DNA of 64,000 bases. Origin: Chondromyces crocatus (GTDB lineage: Bacteria; Myxococcota_A; Polyangia; Polyangiales; Polyangiaceae). Location: contig NZ_CP012159.1 of NCBI RefSeq assembly GCF_001189295.1, forward strand, positions 9,222,501 to 9,286,500. The letters run 5' to 3'. Under the pieces are notes generated by a model. That model was not told the origin of the DNA. It was given only the letters and a program-made list of their open reading frames with translations, and ran no database searches. Positions 17,822 to 26,404 of this stretch are shown piece by piece (position 1 is the stretch's first letter; each line of letters starts with the position of its first letter). The position numbers and the translations under genes were made by a program.

Positions 17822-18319
17822 ATGGGCCAGAACGAGCTCGGCCAGCTCCTCGATCCGAGCGCTCTCGACCGAGCCGAGGGCGCCCGAGGTCGACTGCGAC
17901 TGGTCGTCCCGGCGCAGTGGGACGGCGAGCCCACCGAGCTGGAGATCACGGCCCCGCTGCGCATCACCTGCGCCCGCTGCGACGGCGGCGGGTGTGACGC
18001 CTGCGGGCGCAGCGGCGCGCTGAAGACGCCGGACGACCCAGCCGACCGCATCCTCCGCGTGCAGCTCCCCGCCCAGCTCGGCGGCGGCGTCGTCCTGCGC
18101 CTGGTCCGCCCCTTCGGTGACACCTGGCCCATCGAACAGCTCCTCCTGGAGCTCGTCCCTGGCGCCACCCCCTCTCGCGACATCGTCCGTCTCCCCCCGC
18201 CCGCGCCCCTCGCCCCCTGGACCGCTTCGCCCCCCAGCAGCCACGCGCGCGCCACCGCCCTCGGCGTCGGCTTTCTGGCCGTGCTCGCCGCCGTGCTCGC
18301 TCTTCTCGCAAGCCGCTGA
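17822..18319 (+). CDS. Tail-anchored membrane protein with DnaJ-type half zinc finger
   Basis: A 165-residue protein 41 bases after the MotA-like gene, likely cotranscribed. Residues 45-65 (ITCARCDGGGCDACGRSG) contain two CxxC pairs spaced as in part of the DnaJ central zinc-finger domain. The following stretch, RILRVQLPAQLGGGVVLRLV, resembles the DnaJ C-terminal substrate-binding beta-domain. A hydrophobic segment ends the protein (GVGFLAVLAAVLALLAS), so it is tail anchored. No J-domain is present. It could be a membrane-bound chaperone-like adaptor; this is inference. Confidence 0.7.
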   Translation: MGQNELGQLLDPSALDRAEGARGRLRLVVPAQWDGEPTELEITAPLRITCARCDGGGCDACGRSGALKTPDDPADRILRVQLPAQLGGGVVLRLVRPFGDTWPIEQLLLELVPGATPSRDIVRLPPPAPLAPWTASPPSSHARATALGVGFLAVLAAVLALLASR

Positions 18320-18408
18320 AAGACGAGTACCGTGTTCCCCAAGTTCGTCCTGGGTCCTTGGCCAAGCGCTCTGCGAAGAAAGCAGGGGGTAGCGACCATC
18401 GGGAGCGT

Positions 18409-18426
18409 AGGGGCCGATAGGCCCCT
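18409..18426 (+). terminator. Hairpin between the DnaJ-finger gene and the carbamoyltransferase cassette
   Basis: A perfect 7-bp stem (AGGGGCC / GGCCCCT) with a GATA loop, followed by TGATTTAG. It separates two gene groups that read in the same direction. The downstream T-run is short, so it may be a weak or Rho-assisted terminator. Confidence 0.5.
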
Positions 18427-18457
18427 GATTTAGGGTACGCTGCACTAGACTCCCCGC

Positions 18458-18679
18458 GTGCGCCTCCGCCGCCTCTTCGCTCGCCTGCTCACCCGCGTGC
18501 GCCGCGCGAGCGACATCACCCGGCGCGTCGTCGCCTCGGCGCTGCTCGTCCTCGTCTACGTCCTCGTGCTCCCCTGGTTCGCGCTCGCCCTGCGGCTGCG
18601 ACGCCCTCGCCCCTCGGGATGGCGCCTGCGCCACGACCCCACCCTCGCCACCCTCGAGCGCCTGCGCTCCCCCTTCTGA
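18458..18679 (+). CDS. SxtJ-like small membrane protein
   Basis: A 73-residue protein with a GTG start. It has a basic N-terminus and one long hydrophobic helix (VVASALLVLVYVLVLPWFALAL). Small single-helix proteins of this kind (SxtJ family) typically precede NodU/CmcH-like carbamoyltransferases, and here the carbamoyltransferase begins 18 bases downstream. The role is unknown. Confidence 0.7.
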   Translation: MRLRRLFARLLTRVRRASDITRRVVASALLVLVYVLVLPWFALALRLRRPRPSGWRLRHDPTLATLERLRSPF

Positions 18680-18697
18680 CGCGCCCTCTCACCCCCC

Positions 18698-20491
18698 ATG
18701 CCCACCTGGGTCCTCGGCCTCTCCGCCTTCTACCACGACGCCGCCGCGTGCCTCCTTCGCGACGGCGAACTCGTCCTCGCCGTCGAAGAAGAGCGCCTCT
18801 CCCGCATCAAGCACGACCACGGCTACCCCGCGCGCGCCATCGCCGCGTGCCTCGACACCGCCGGCATCACCCCCGCCGACGTCGACCTCGTCGTCTTCTA
18901 CGAAAAGACCCTCCCCAAGCTCGAACGCCAGCTCGAGACCTGGCTCGGCGCCTTCCCCCGCTCCCTCGGCGCCTTCGTTCGCAGCATGTCCCGCTACCTC
19001 GACGGCCGCATCGACCTCCGCCGCTGGCTCGAACGCCGCGGCGGCTTCCGCGGCGACATCCTCTTCTCCGAGCACCACCTCTCCCACGCCGCCTTCGCCT
19101 ACTTCACCTCCCCCTTCTTCCTCGACACCCCCGACCAGGACACCGCCGTCCTCGTCTCCGACGGCGTCGGCGAGTGGACCACCACCAGCCTCTGGACCGC
19201 TGGCCCCGCAGGCATCACCCCCCAGCGCGAGATCCATTTCCCCGACTCCCTCGGCCTCTTCTACTCCCTGATCACCGCCCACCTCGGCTTCGAGGTGAAC
19301 GAAGGCGAGTACAAGGTCATGGGCCTCGCCGCCTTCGGCGACGACACCTTCGCCCCCGAGATGGCGCGCCTCCTCCCCTTCCTCGACGACGGCGCCTTCC
19401 GCCTCGACCGCCGCTACCTGCACCTCGGCGGTCACCACCGCCTCGCCTCCCCCGCCCTCGACGCCCTCCTCGGCCCACCACGCCTCCCGGGTGACCCCAT
19501 CACCCAGCGCCACCGCGACCTCGCCCGCAGCGCGCAAGCTCGCCTCGAAGACGCCCTTCTCCGCATCGAGGCCACGCTCCCTGCTGGCCAGCCTCTCTGC
19601 TACGGCGGCGGCGTCGCCCTCAACGGCGCCGCCAACGCACGCCTCGCCGCGAGACGCCCCCTCCACGTCTCCTTCGCCCCTGGCGACTCCGGCGCCGCCA
19701 TCGGCGCCGCCTACGTGGGACATTACCTCGCCTCGACGAAGGGAAGCGCCACGCTCTCCGACAGCGCCACGCTCTCCGACAGCGCCACGCTCTCCGACAG
19801 CGCCACGCTCTCCGACAGCGCCGCACGCTCCACCAATCCCCCCCATCGCATCTCCATCACCCCCTACCTCGGCCCCGCCTTCACCCCCGACGCCTGCCTC
19901 GAAGCCGCCCGCGCGCTGGGCCTCACCGCCCGCCCTCTCTCCTCCCTCGGCGGCGACGCCTTCCTCGCCCAGCGCCTCGCCGACGGCGCCATCCTCGGCT
20001 GGGTCGACGGCCGCATGGAGTTCGGCCCCCGCGCCCTCGGCGCCCGCTCCCTCCTCGCCGACCCCCGCCGCGCCACCATGCGTGACGCCATCAACGAGCG
20101 CATCAAGCGCCGCGAACCCTTCCGCCCCTTCGCCCCCATCGTCCTCGCCGAGCACACCGCCGACTTCTTCGACGACCCGCGCCCTTCCCCCTGGATGACC
20201 GAGATCCGCCCCGTTCGCCCCGAGCGCCGCCACGACCTCGCCGCCGTCGTCCACGTCGACGGCACCGCCCGCCTCCAGACCCTCCGCCGTGACGACGCCC
20301 CCCGCCTCCACGACCTCATCCGCGCCTTCGCGGCCATCACCGGCGTCCCTGCCCTGCTGAACACCTCGTTCAACGTCGCCGGCGAGCCCATCGTCTGCAC
20401 CCCCGAGGACGCTTGCCGCTGCTTCCGGACCGCAGGGCTGGATGGCCTCGTCCTCGGTGAGGTATGGATCGAACCGGAGCCCCGCCCATGA
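18698..20491 (+). CDS. NodU/CmcH-type O-carbamoyltransferase
   Basis: A 597-residue enzyme. The N-terminal Kae1-like domain has GLSAFYHDAAACLLRDG, EEERLSRIKHDHGYP and SEHHLSHAAFAYF, whose histidines bind metal and carbamoyl-adenylate in this family. VSDGVGEW and EYKVMGLAAFGD are also conserved. The C-terminal YrdC-like-associated region has GRMEFGPRALGARSLLADPR and LLNTSFNVAGEPIV. The enzyme transfers carbamoyl from carbamoyl phosphate to a hydroxyl of a sugar or secondary metabolite. The surrounding genes (SxtJ-like, DUF5989, SGNH hydrolase) suggest modification of a polysaccharide or glycolipid. An in-frame 18-bp repeat expands the linker near residues 350-376. Confidence 0.9.
   Translation: MPTWVLGLSAFYHDAAACLLRDGELVLAVEEERLSRIKHDHGYPARAIAACLDTAGITPADVDLVVFYEKTLPKLERQLETWLGAFPRSLGAFVRSMSRYLDGRIDLRRWLERRGGFRGDILFSEHHLSHAAFAYFTSPFFLDTPDQDTAVLVSDGVGEWTTTSLWTAGPAGITPQREIHFPDSLGLFYSLITAHLGFEVNEGEYKVMGLAAFGDDTFAPEMARLLPFLDDGAFRLDRRYLHLGGHHRLASPALDALLGPPRLPGDPITQRHRDLARSAQARLEDALLRIEATLPAGQPLCYGGGVALNGAANARLAARRPLHVSFAPGDSGAAIGAAYVGHYLASTKGSATLSDSATLSDSATLSDSATLSDSAARSTNPPHRISITPYLGPAFTPDACLEAARALGLTARPLSSLGGDAFLAQRLADGAILGWVDGRMEFGPRALGARSLLADPRRATMRDAINERIKRREPFRPFAPIVLAEHTADFFDDPRPSPWMTEIRPVRPERRHDLAAVVHVDGTARLQTLRRDDAPRLHDLIRAFAAITGVPALLNTSFNVAGEPIVCTPEDACRCFRTAGLDGLVLGEVWIEPEPRP
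19751..19822 (+). repeat. Four 18-bp in-frame tandem repeats in the carbamoyltransferase gene
   Basis: Four identical copies of ACGCTCTCCGACAGCGCC, encoding (TLSDSA)4 at the linker before the C-terminal domain. Perfect identity indicates recent slippage; the 18-bp unit keeps the reading frame. Confidence 0.95.
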
Positions 20492-20652
20492 GCCGACCTC
20501 GCCGCGCTCCCTTCCTCGCCGACGTGCTCCGCTTCGTCTTCTCGGGCCGACGCCTGTGGATGCTCCCCATCGTCCTCGTCCTCCTCGTCGTCTCCCTCCT
20601 CGCTGCCGTCGGCGCCCTCGCTCCCTACGCCGCCTTCCTCTACCCGCTCTGA
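20488..20652 (+). CDS. DUF5989-like small membrane protein
   Basis: A 54-residue protein starting at 20488, where ATGA overlaps the carbamoyltransferase stop. It has the pattern of DUF5989 proteins, which accompany carbamoyltransferases: a short basic start, FLADVLRFVFSGRRLWMLP, then one transmembrane helix (IVLVLLVVSLLAAVGALAP). A role at the membrane with the carbamoyltransferase is inferred from constant association. Confidence 0.8.
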   Translation: MSRPRRAPFLADVLRFVFSGRRLWMLPIVLVLLVVSLLAAVGALAPYAAFLYPL

Positions 20653-20691
20653 CCGGATGAGCCGCCCCGCTCTGACCGGATGAGCCGCCCA
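20646..20691 (+). repeat. 23-bp direct repeat at the DUF5989 stop codon
   Basis: GCTCTGACCGGATGAGCCGCC occurs twice with a period of 23 bases, the first copy including the TGA stop at 20650-20652. The duplication adds a second GGATGAGCC stretch between the gene and the SGNH hydrolase. Confidence 0.85.
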
Positions 20692-20708
20692 TCGAGGGCC
20701 TCCGTGCC

Positions 20709-21827
20709 ATGAGGATCCCCACCCCTGCCCGCGCCCTCGCCCTCGCCCTCGCCCTCGCCGGCGCCCTGATCCTCTTCGCCAACCGACACACCCCCGACGA
20801 GTCACGCCTCCTCGGCGCCCTCCTCCTCGCCACCGCCCTCGCCGCCCTCCTCACCCGCGAGACCCCGGCCCGCCGCCGCGTCCTCGAAGCCCTTGCCGTC
20901 CTCCTGCTCGTCCTCGCCGGCGGCGAGTGGGCCGTCCGCCGCGAGAGCCAGAAGTCCCAGGACGCCTACGCCGGCCGCGTCATCCAGTTCGTCGACGACC
21001 CGGTCCTTCGTTACCACTGGAAGCCCGACACCTCCTGCGGCGAAGGCACCACCAACGACCGCGGCATGCTCGACGTCCCGCGGCAGACCGAGAAGCCCCC
21101 CGGCACCCTGCGCATCGCCTGCCTCGGCGACTCCGTCGGCGGCGACTGCACCCTCCCCCGCGACAACGCCTGCGCCGCCCTCGAGCGCGTCCTCCGCGAA
21201 GCCCGCGACGGCCGCCCCACCGAGGTCCTGAACTTCTCCGTCTCCGGCTACAACACCCTCCAGGAAGCCCGCACCCTCGAAGTCCGCGCCCTCCCCTTCT
21301 CCCCGGATGCCGTCGTCGTCCTCTACGTCGTCAACGACCCCTACCCCGAGCTGGCCATCTCCCATCACCTCCCTGGCCACTTCAAGTTCCAGCACCTCCT
21401 CTGGAGCGCCACCCGCTTCGCCGCCGCCCGCCTCTTCCCCGGCCACATCGACCCCCTCGGCGGCCTCCTCCAGGGCTTCTACGACGACCCCCGCAGCTGG
21501 AACGGCGTCGTCGTCGCCGGCTTCGACCGCATCCAGGCCGTCGCCACCGCCCACGCGATGCCCGTCGTCGTCGCCGTCTTCCCCCTCTTCCTGCCCGACG
21601 CCCTCCCCGAGCACCGCCTCATCGGCCCCAAGGTCACCCAGGAAGCCGAACGCCACGGCTTCATCGGCCTCGACCTCGCCACCACCGCCTACCGCGACGA
21701 GCCCCTCGACGCCTTGCTCAAGCCCTCGCGAGACATGATCCACCCCAACGCGCACGCCCACCAGCTCGCCGCCGAGACCATCGCGAAGGCCCTGCTGGCG
21801 CGCCACCCCGAGCTGCGAGCGCGCTAG
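20709..21827 (+). CDS. SGNH/GDSL-type hydrolase with N-terminal membrane anchor
   Basis: A 372-residue protein. Two to three hydrophobic segments lie in the first 75 residues (ALALALALAGALILFA, LLGALLLATALAALL, LAVLLLVLAGG). The SGNH hydrolase signature follows: IACLGDSVGGDCTLP with the nucleophile Ser, LNFSVSGYNTLQE with the block II Gly, VVLYVVNDPYPE with the block III Asn, and DMIHPNAHAH with the Asp/His pair. It is the last gene of the carbamoyltransferase cassette. Such enzymes commonly add or remove acyl groups from extracellular polysaccharide; substrate unknown. Confidence 0.85.
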   Translation: MRIPTPARALALALALAGALILFANRHTPDESRLLGALLLATALAALLTRETPARRRVLEALAVLLLVLAGGEWAVRRESQKSQDAYAGRVIQFVDDPVLRYHWKPDTSCGEGTTNDRGMLDVPRQTEKPPGTLRIACLGDSVGGDCTLPRDNACAALERVLREARDGRPTEVLNFSVSGYNTLQEARTLEVRALPFSPDAVVVLYVVNDPYPELAISHHLPGHFKFQHLLWSATRFAAARLFPGHIDPLGGLLQGFYDDPRSWNGVVVAGFDRIQAVATAHAMPVVVAVFPLFLPDALPEHRLIGPKVTQEAERHGFIGLDLATTAYRDEPLDALLKPSRDMIHPNAHAHQLAAETIAKALLARHPELRAR

Positions 21828-21829
21828 CC

Positions 21830-22531
21830 ATGGAACCCGGACGCGACAGCGCGACGCCGAAGGCCGACGACGCCCGCGAGACCGAGCGCGGTGACGACGC
21901 CCGCGAGGCCGAGCATGGCGACGACACCCGCAAGCCCGAACGTGGCGATCTCACTCCTGCGGAGAGGGACGACCTCACCCCCGCAGAAAAGGAGGCCCGC
22001 GCCACCACGAATGAGGTCTCCCTAAGCCCTCCCCTCCTTGCGGTTTCTCAGTGGACCCTGCGCGGACTTGCCCGTGCCACCCTCGTTGCCCTCCTCGCCC
22101 TCGGGACAGGTGCAGCCCTGGGCACGCTCATCACCCGCGCCCCCAGCCCCACGGACCCCAACAAGACAGCCCGCCCGGCTCCTGCGAGCGCCGCCGAGCG
22201 CGCCATCCTCGCCCCCTTGAGCGAAGGAGATTCGCTCGGAGACTACGAGGTCACGGAAATTCAAGGCGTCTCTCCTCAGGGCGCCGTGCGGGTGATCTGC
22301 ACGAGGGACCGCGCCACCATTCGCCTCGATGTCGCTCTGGTGACCGAAGAGGGGCCCGAGCCTCCGGCGTTCACCGACAAGTACGCGGTGTTCTATTCGC
22401 TGAAGAACGCTCCCCCGGAGGACGGCGAGCGGCTTGCGCAAACGCTCGTGAAGATCCTGAAAAAGAACGAGTCCACGCCTGCGCCCCCCGGGATGGCCAC
22501 GTTCACGCCGAAGCCACTGCCGCCGATCTGA
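21830..22531 (+). CDS. Single-pass membrane protein of unknown function
   Basis: A 233-residue protein whose ATG begins two bases after the SGNH hydrolase stop. The N-terminal 60 residues are highly charged with degenerate repeats (DDAREAEHGDD / DLTPAERDDLTPAEKE). One transmembrane helix follows (ATLVALLALGTGAALGTLI), then a small soluble domain (SLGDYEVTEIQGVSPQGAVRVICTRDRATIRLDVALV) that looks beta-rich. No family recognised. It may belong to the same transcript as the carbamoyltransferase cassette. Confidence 0.65.
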   Translation: MEPGRDSATPKADDARETERGDDAREAEHGDDTRKPERGDLTPAERDDLTPAEKEARATTNEVSLSPPLLAVSQWTLRGLARATLVALLALGTGAALGTLITRAPSPTDPNKTARPAPASAAERAILAPLSEGDSLGDYEVTEIQGVSPQGAVRVICTRDRATIRLDVALVTEEGPEPPAFTDKYAVFYSLKNAPPEDGERLAQTLVKILKKNESTPAPPGMATFTPKPLPPI

Positions 22532-22617
22532 GAATTACCTCTCTGCATCGCACTCCCTCCGAATCCGTGCGCAGACCACGCCTTTCGAGCCCAGATGCCA
22601 CAGGCCGGGCAACCGCC

Positions 22618-24012
22618 ATGATAGAACCGCGCATGCACCGTGACACGTCGAGATACTCGCTTACGGCGGCATGCATCGCAGTACTGACCAGCTCGGGCTG
22701 CGGACTTCTCCTGGGCTTGAGTGAGTTCGAAGACGGCCTGCCAGCGGAGGCTTGCGAGACCCCCGCAGACTGCCCCGGTGGAGAGAACGGGTCTGCCACC
22801 TGCGAACGTGGAGCCTGCAACTTCACCTGCAACGAAGGGTTCGCCGACTGCACGGAGGCCCCCGGGTGCGAGACCCCCACCGCAGACGACCGGCAAAACT
22901 GCGGAGGATGTGGTGTGACTTGCGCGGCGCTGTGCCAGCAGGGAGCATGCAACGACCCCGTCGACCTCTCCGTGGGATCCACGGGAACCGCCATCTGCGC
23001 CGTTCTCCAGGATGGCAGCGCCTGGTGCTGGGGCAACCTGCCCACGTCGCCGAACACGTCAGAGCCACACCCTGTACCTGTCCGCATCGACCTCCCTCTT
23101 CCTGCGCTTCAAATCGCCATCGCCCCAGCCACCAGCAGTGATCCCTCGATCAGCCATACCCCCCATCTCTGTGCGATCCTCTCGGACCACTCCATCCGTT
23201 GCTGGGGAGGGAATGAGTTCGGCCAGCTCGGCATGAACGACGCGGGTCCTGATCTCGAGTTCGTGGATCCCGGACTCCGCGACATCGAGCAGGTCTCTGC
23301 AAATGCGTTCAACACCTGCGCCGTCGACACGCGTGGCGAGCTGGTTTGCTGGGGCGCCGGGACATCCGTTCTGGGCCAGAATGCAGCACAAGCATTCCCA
23401 CCGACCCTCATCATGAATGGAACTCGCCAGGTCTCCATGGGATTCATCCACGCATGCGCCGTCATGCGCGACGGCACGTCGAGGTGCTGGGGAGAGAATC
23501 CCTACGGGAGTCTCGGCTTGGGCGACATGGCACCAGACTCCGTATCCAGTCCAGAGCGTGTCGGGTTGCTGATGGATATCCAGGAGGTCGCCAGTGGCGG
23601 GATTCACACCTGCGCTCGAAGCGTGAACAGCACATTTTGCTGGGGCAACAACTCGCAAGGCCAGCTGGGCCTGGGCAACGACGTGGACCACCACACGCCC
23701 CAGCTCATCAACCTGTCCCGACCCGACGGATTGAGCGTTGGAAGCGCCCACTCTGGAGTGATCGTCGGCGGCAATGTCTATGTATGGGGCGACAACACAT
23801 TCGGACAGCTCGGAACGGACGATGCCTTCGACGCCCTGTCTCCCGTGAAGATCGACCTTCCCAGAACCTCCAAGCTCGCGTTCGCCGGAAGCACCTCCTG
23901 CGCCCTCCTGGAGGATCGGCGCATCCTGTGCTGGGGTTCGAACGGCCGGGGACAGCTCGGAGATGGGACGACCACATCGAGGGCGAGACCCGAAGCGGTC
24001 ATCTGGCCCTGA
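22618..24012 (+). CDS. RCC1-repeat lipoprotein (copy 1)
   Basis: A 464-residue secreted protein with a lipobox-like SSGC. An ATG at 22633 is an equally plausible start; neither has a strong ribosome-binding site. The N-terminal part has EGF-like Cys clusters typical of myxobacterial surface proteins (CETPADCPGG, CNEGFADCTEAPGCETP, NCGGCGVTC). From about residue 115, seven RCC1-type blades are visible, each with a Cys and CWG(x)N(x)xGQLG pattern, for example CWGGNEFGQLG and CWGNNSQGQLGLG. RCC1 repeats form a seven-bladed beta-propeller used for protein binding. A close paralogue lies directly downstream. Confidence 0.8.
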   Translation: MIEPRMHRDTSRYSLTAACIAVLTSSGCGLLLGLSEFEDGLPAEACETPADCPGGENGSATCERGACNFTCNEGFADCTEAPGCETPTADDRQNCGGCGVTCAALCQQGACNDPVDLSVGSTGTAICAVLQDGSAWCWGNLPTSPNTSEPHPVPVRIDLPLPALQIAIAPATSSDPSISHTPHLCAILSDHSIRCWGGNEFGQLGMNDAGPDLEFVDPGLRDIEQVSANAFNTCAVDTRGELVCWGAGTSVLGQNAAQAFPPTLIMNGTRQVSMGFIHACAVMRDGTSRCWGENPYGSLGLGDMAPDSVSSPERVGLLMDIQEVASGGIHTCARSVNSTFCWGNNSQGQLGLGNDVDHHTPQLINLSRPDGLSVGSAHSGVIVGGNVYVWGDNTFGQLGTDDAFDALSPVKIDLPRTSKLAFAGSTSCALLEDRRILCWGSNGRGQLGDGTTTSRARPEAVIWP

Positions 24013-24232
24013 ACTCCCATGCGACACCGCTCCACGGTTCGGGAGGACTGTCCATCTGCTGACTTCGGGGCGATGAATCTCGACCTCACCAGCACGGGCC
24101 GCGCTGCAACCGACGACGTGCACCGCACGACCGAGACAACCACCCGTCCTGCGGTTCACGGCGTTGCATTTCGTAGCGAGGACCGGATGATGAGCAATCC
24201 CAGACGCACGAATGCCTGAATTCGAGCAACCA

Positions 24233-25624
24233 ATGAAGCCATCGACTCCGACACGACTGTTCCTGCTCTGGATGCTCACCGCTCCTGGCTGTGGGCTGCT
24301 TCTCGGACTCGATGACTTCGAAGATGCCGGAAAGAGCACCGACACGGTCAGTGACACTGACGGCAGGTGTCACATCGACGAAGACTGTCCCAGCGGGCTG
24401 CATGGACAGGCTGTCTGTGATGACGGGACATGTGAGTACACATGCGCTCCTGGCTTCGCAGACTGCAGCGACTCGCCAGGGTGCGAAACTGCAATCACTG
24501 AAGACCCAGAGCACTGTGGCAGCTGCCGATCCCCCTGCGCAGCGCATTGTGTGGATGGAGTTTGCAACGCCCCTGTCGATATTGCGACGAGCGCCTCTTC
24601 CGCCAGCGCATGTGCACTGATGGAAGCGGGGGATGTCTGGTGCTGGGGGCTGCTTCCGAACGCAGAGGGAGGGAGCCGTACCGTTCCTCTTCCAGAGCGA
24701 ATCGAGCTACCGCTTCCTGCATTGCAGGTCGCGGTGGGTGGAACGGTGTTCACGGGCCCCCATGGTCTGAGAGCACATTTCTGCGCTCTACTTGCCGATG
24801 GCACTGTCCGGTGCTGGGGAACGAATCAGCTTGGTCAGCTCGGCTTGGGTGACACCGGACCTCATGAAGGTGCGCAGATCCCCAACGTCAACGGGATAAG
24901 GGAGATCGCTGCTGGGACGGACAACACATGTGCCATCAACGCGCAAAACCAGCTTTACTGCTGGGGACCAAGGAGCACTGGCCTGATCGAGGGGGACACC
25001 ACTCCGGCCGCGCCGACGCTCATTGCCGAGTCAGTGGATCAGGTCTCCGTAGCGTCATTTCACGCATGTGCTGTCATGGTGGACAGGACGTTGAAATGCT
25101 GGGGTCTCGATTTCTACGGCTCCTTGGGGCTCGGAGCTGGAGGGCCCACCCATGCAACCACGCCGACCTCGGTCGGGCATGGGTCCAACTTCGCCGAAGT
25201 GTCTTGCGGACTCACCCACACCTGCGCTCGGAGCAGCAGCGGGGTCTCTTGCTGGGGGAACAACGCAAACGGCCAGCTCGGTCTGGGTTCACGGACGAAC
25301 TACAACTCTCCCCAGTCTCTCAATCTCTTTGCTTCACAGACGTTGCGCGCTGGCGCTTCGCACACAGCAGCAGTCATCGCTGGAGATGTCTACCTGTGGG
25401 GTAGCAATGCTTTCAAGCAGATGGGATCGAACGACGCTTTCGACACGCTGCTTCCGGTGCGACTGTCGCTCCCCTCGGTGTCGCGCCTCGCGCTCGGAGA
25501 GCGGTTCTCATGTGCATTGACTGCAGAGGGCCGTGTCCTGTGCTGGGGGGCGAATGATCATGCACAGCTGGGAGACGGAACCCTCGTGTCTCGAGCGACG
25601 GCGGCGCCCGTTCGGTGGCGATAG
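24233..25624 (+). CDS. RCC1-repeat lipoprotein (copy 2)
   Basis: A 463-residue paralogue of the previous gene with the same order: signal peptide with lipobox-like APGC followed by GLLLGLDDFED (the first copy has GLLLGLSEFED), Cys-rich segment (CAPGFADCSDSPGCETA, CGSCRSPC), then RCC1 blades (CWGTNQLGQLGLG, CWGNNANGQLGLG, CWGANDHAQLGDG). The start at 24233 gives a normal signal peptide; an in-frame ATG at 24212 is an alternative. GC content is a little below the neighbourhood. The two copies differ through most of their length, so the duplication is not recent. Probably displayed on the cell surface. Confidence 0.8.
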   Translation: MKPSTPTRLFLLWMLTAPGCGLLLGLDDFEDAGKSTDTVSDTDGRCHIDEDCPSGLHGQAVCDDGTCEYTCAPGFADCSDSPGCETAITEDPEHCGSCRSPCAAHCVDGVCNAPVDIATSASSASACALMEAGDVWCWGLLPNAEGGSRTVPLPERIELPLPALQVAVGGTVFTGPHGLRAHFCALLADGTVRCWGTNQLGQLGLGDTGPHEGAQIPNVNGIREIAAGTDNTCAINAQNQLYCWGPRSTGLIEGDTTPAAPTLIAESVDQVSVASFHACAVMVDRTLKCWGLDFYGSLGLGAGGPTHATTPTSVGHGSNFAEVSCGLTHTCARSSSGVSCWGNNANGQLGLGSRTNYNSPQSLNLFASQTLRAGASHTAAVIAGDVYLWGSNAFKQMGSNDAFDTLLPVRLSLPSVSRLALGERFSCALTAEGRVLCWGANDHAQLGDGTLVSRATAAPVRWR

Positions 25625-25658
25625 CGATGATGTGAGCCCCCCCTTGCTCTGCGCTGAG

Positions 25659-26363
25659 CTACTGGCACTGCCCCGAGCAGTTCTGTACTGCGCAGGAGAG
25701 TACGGTCTGCGCATTCTGATTGCCGCCGACACAGGTACTGATGCAGTTGAAATTGTTAGGCGGACACATCTGAACGCACTCGACCGCCGCTGCGCACGCC
25801 GGCTCGGCGAAGCAGGCGTTCATCTGGGTCGGGCATTCCGTGAACAGACACTCCGTGCATCCATTCACCACGATCCCGGCGGTGGGACAGACGTTCGAGC
25901 ACGCCTGATCCGAACAGGCGCCGAGAAGCGCAGCGTCGGACACACCGTTGGGGTGTTGCGTCGCGCAGGTCTGCACGCATGCCTGATCACCGCTCGCACA
26001 TTGAGAGAGACAGGTGAACAGCAGTGCGGAGCATGCGGAGTTACCATAGCAATCGCAATACCGCTCCTGACACTCGTTGTAGAGGCAGGTGCTACACGGC
26101 TCCGGAAGCGGCTCGCAGGCCATGGCGCTACCGCCACTTCCCCCTTGTCCCCCCTCGCCGCCAGTCCCACCAACGCCGCCTGCGCCACCGGCGCTGACGG
26201 TCGACCCGCCGTCACCACCCGAACCACCGCCGCTGCTCGTGCTGCTCGTGGTGGTGCTCGTCGTCTGCGCGTCGTCCGAACCGCAGCCTACGAGCCCCCC
26301 TCCAAGAGATGCGGTCAATGCCACCACAGCTGCGAAGCAAGCGCTCTGCAATTTCATGCTCAT
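25659..26363 (-). CDS. Cys-rich lipoprotein
   Basis: A 234-residue protein with a strong AGGAGGGG ribosome-binding site before 26363. The signal peptide ends in a lipobox-like LVGC, followed by a Thr/Ser/Gly-rich spacer of about 50 residues. The mature domain has at least 20 Cys in regularly spaced pairs (CSTCLYNECQERYCDCYGN, CLSQCASGDQACVQTC, CTECLFTECPTQMNACF). This pattern is common in myxobacterial outer-surface lipoproteins; no activity is known to me. It is convergent with the second RCC1 lipoprotein. Confidence 0.75.
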   Translation of the reverse strand: MSMKLQSACFAAVVALTASLGGGLVGCGSDDAQTTSTTTSSTSSGGGSGGDGGSTVSAGGAGGVGGTGGEGGQGGSGGSAMACEPLPEPCSTCLYNECQERYCDCYGNSACSALLFTCLSQCASGDQACVQTCATQHPNGVSDAALLGACSDQACSNVCPTAGIVVNGCTECLFTECPTQMNACFAEPACAAAVECVQMCPPNNFNCISTCVGGNQNAQTVLSCAVQNCSGQCQ

Positions 26364-26404
26364 GTTCCCCTCCTGGCCAACCAGTCCATCACCTTCCCCG
26401 GGAG

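Noticed and set aside
18689-20854. 721-residue antisense frame opposite the carbamoyltransferase
   Set aside because: It is a GC-rich shadow frame of Gly/Glu/Ala-rich sequence; the plus strand encodes the recognisable enzyme.
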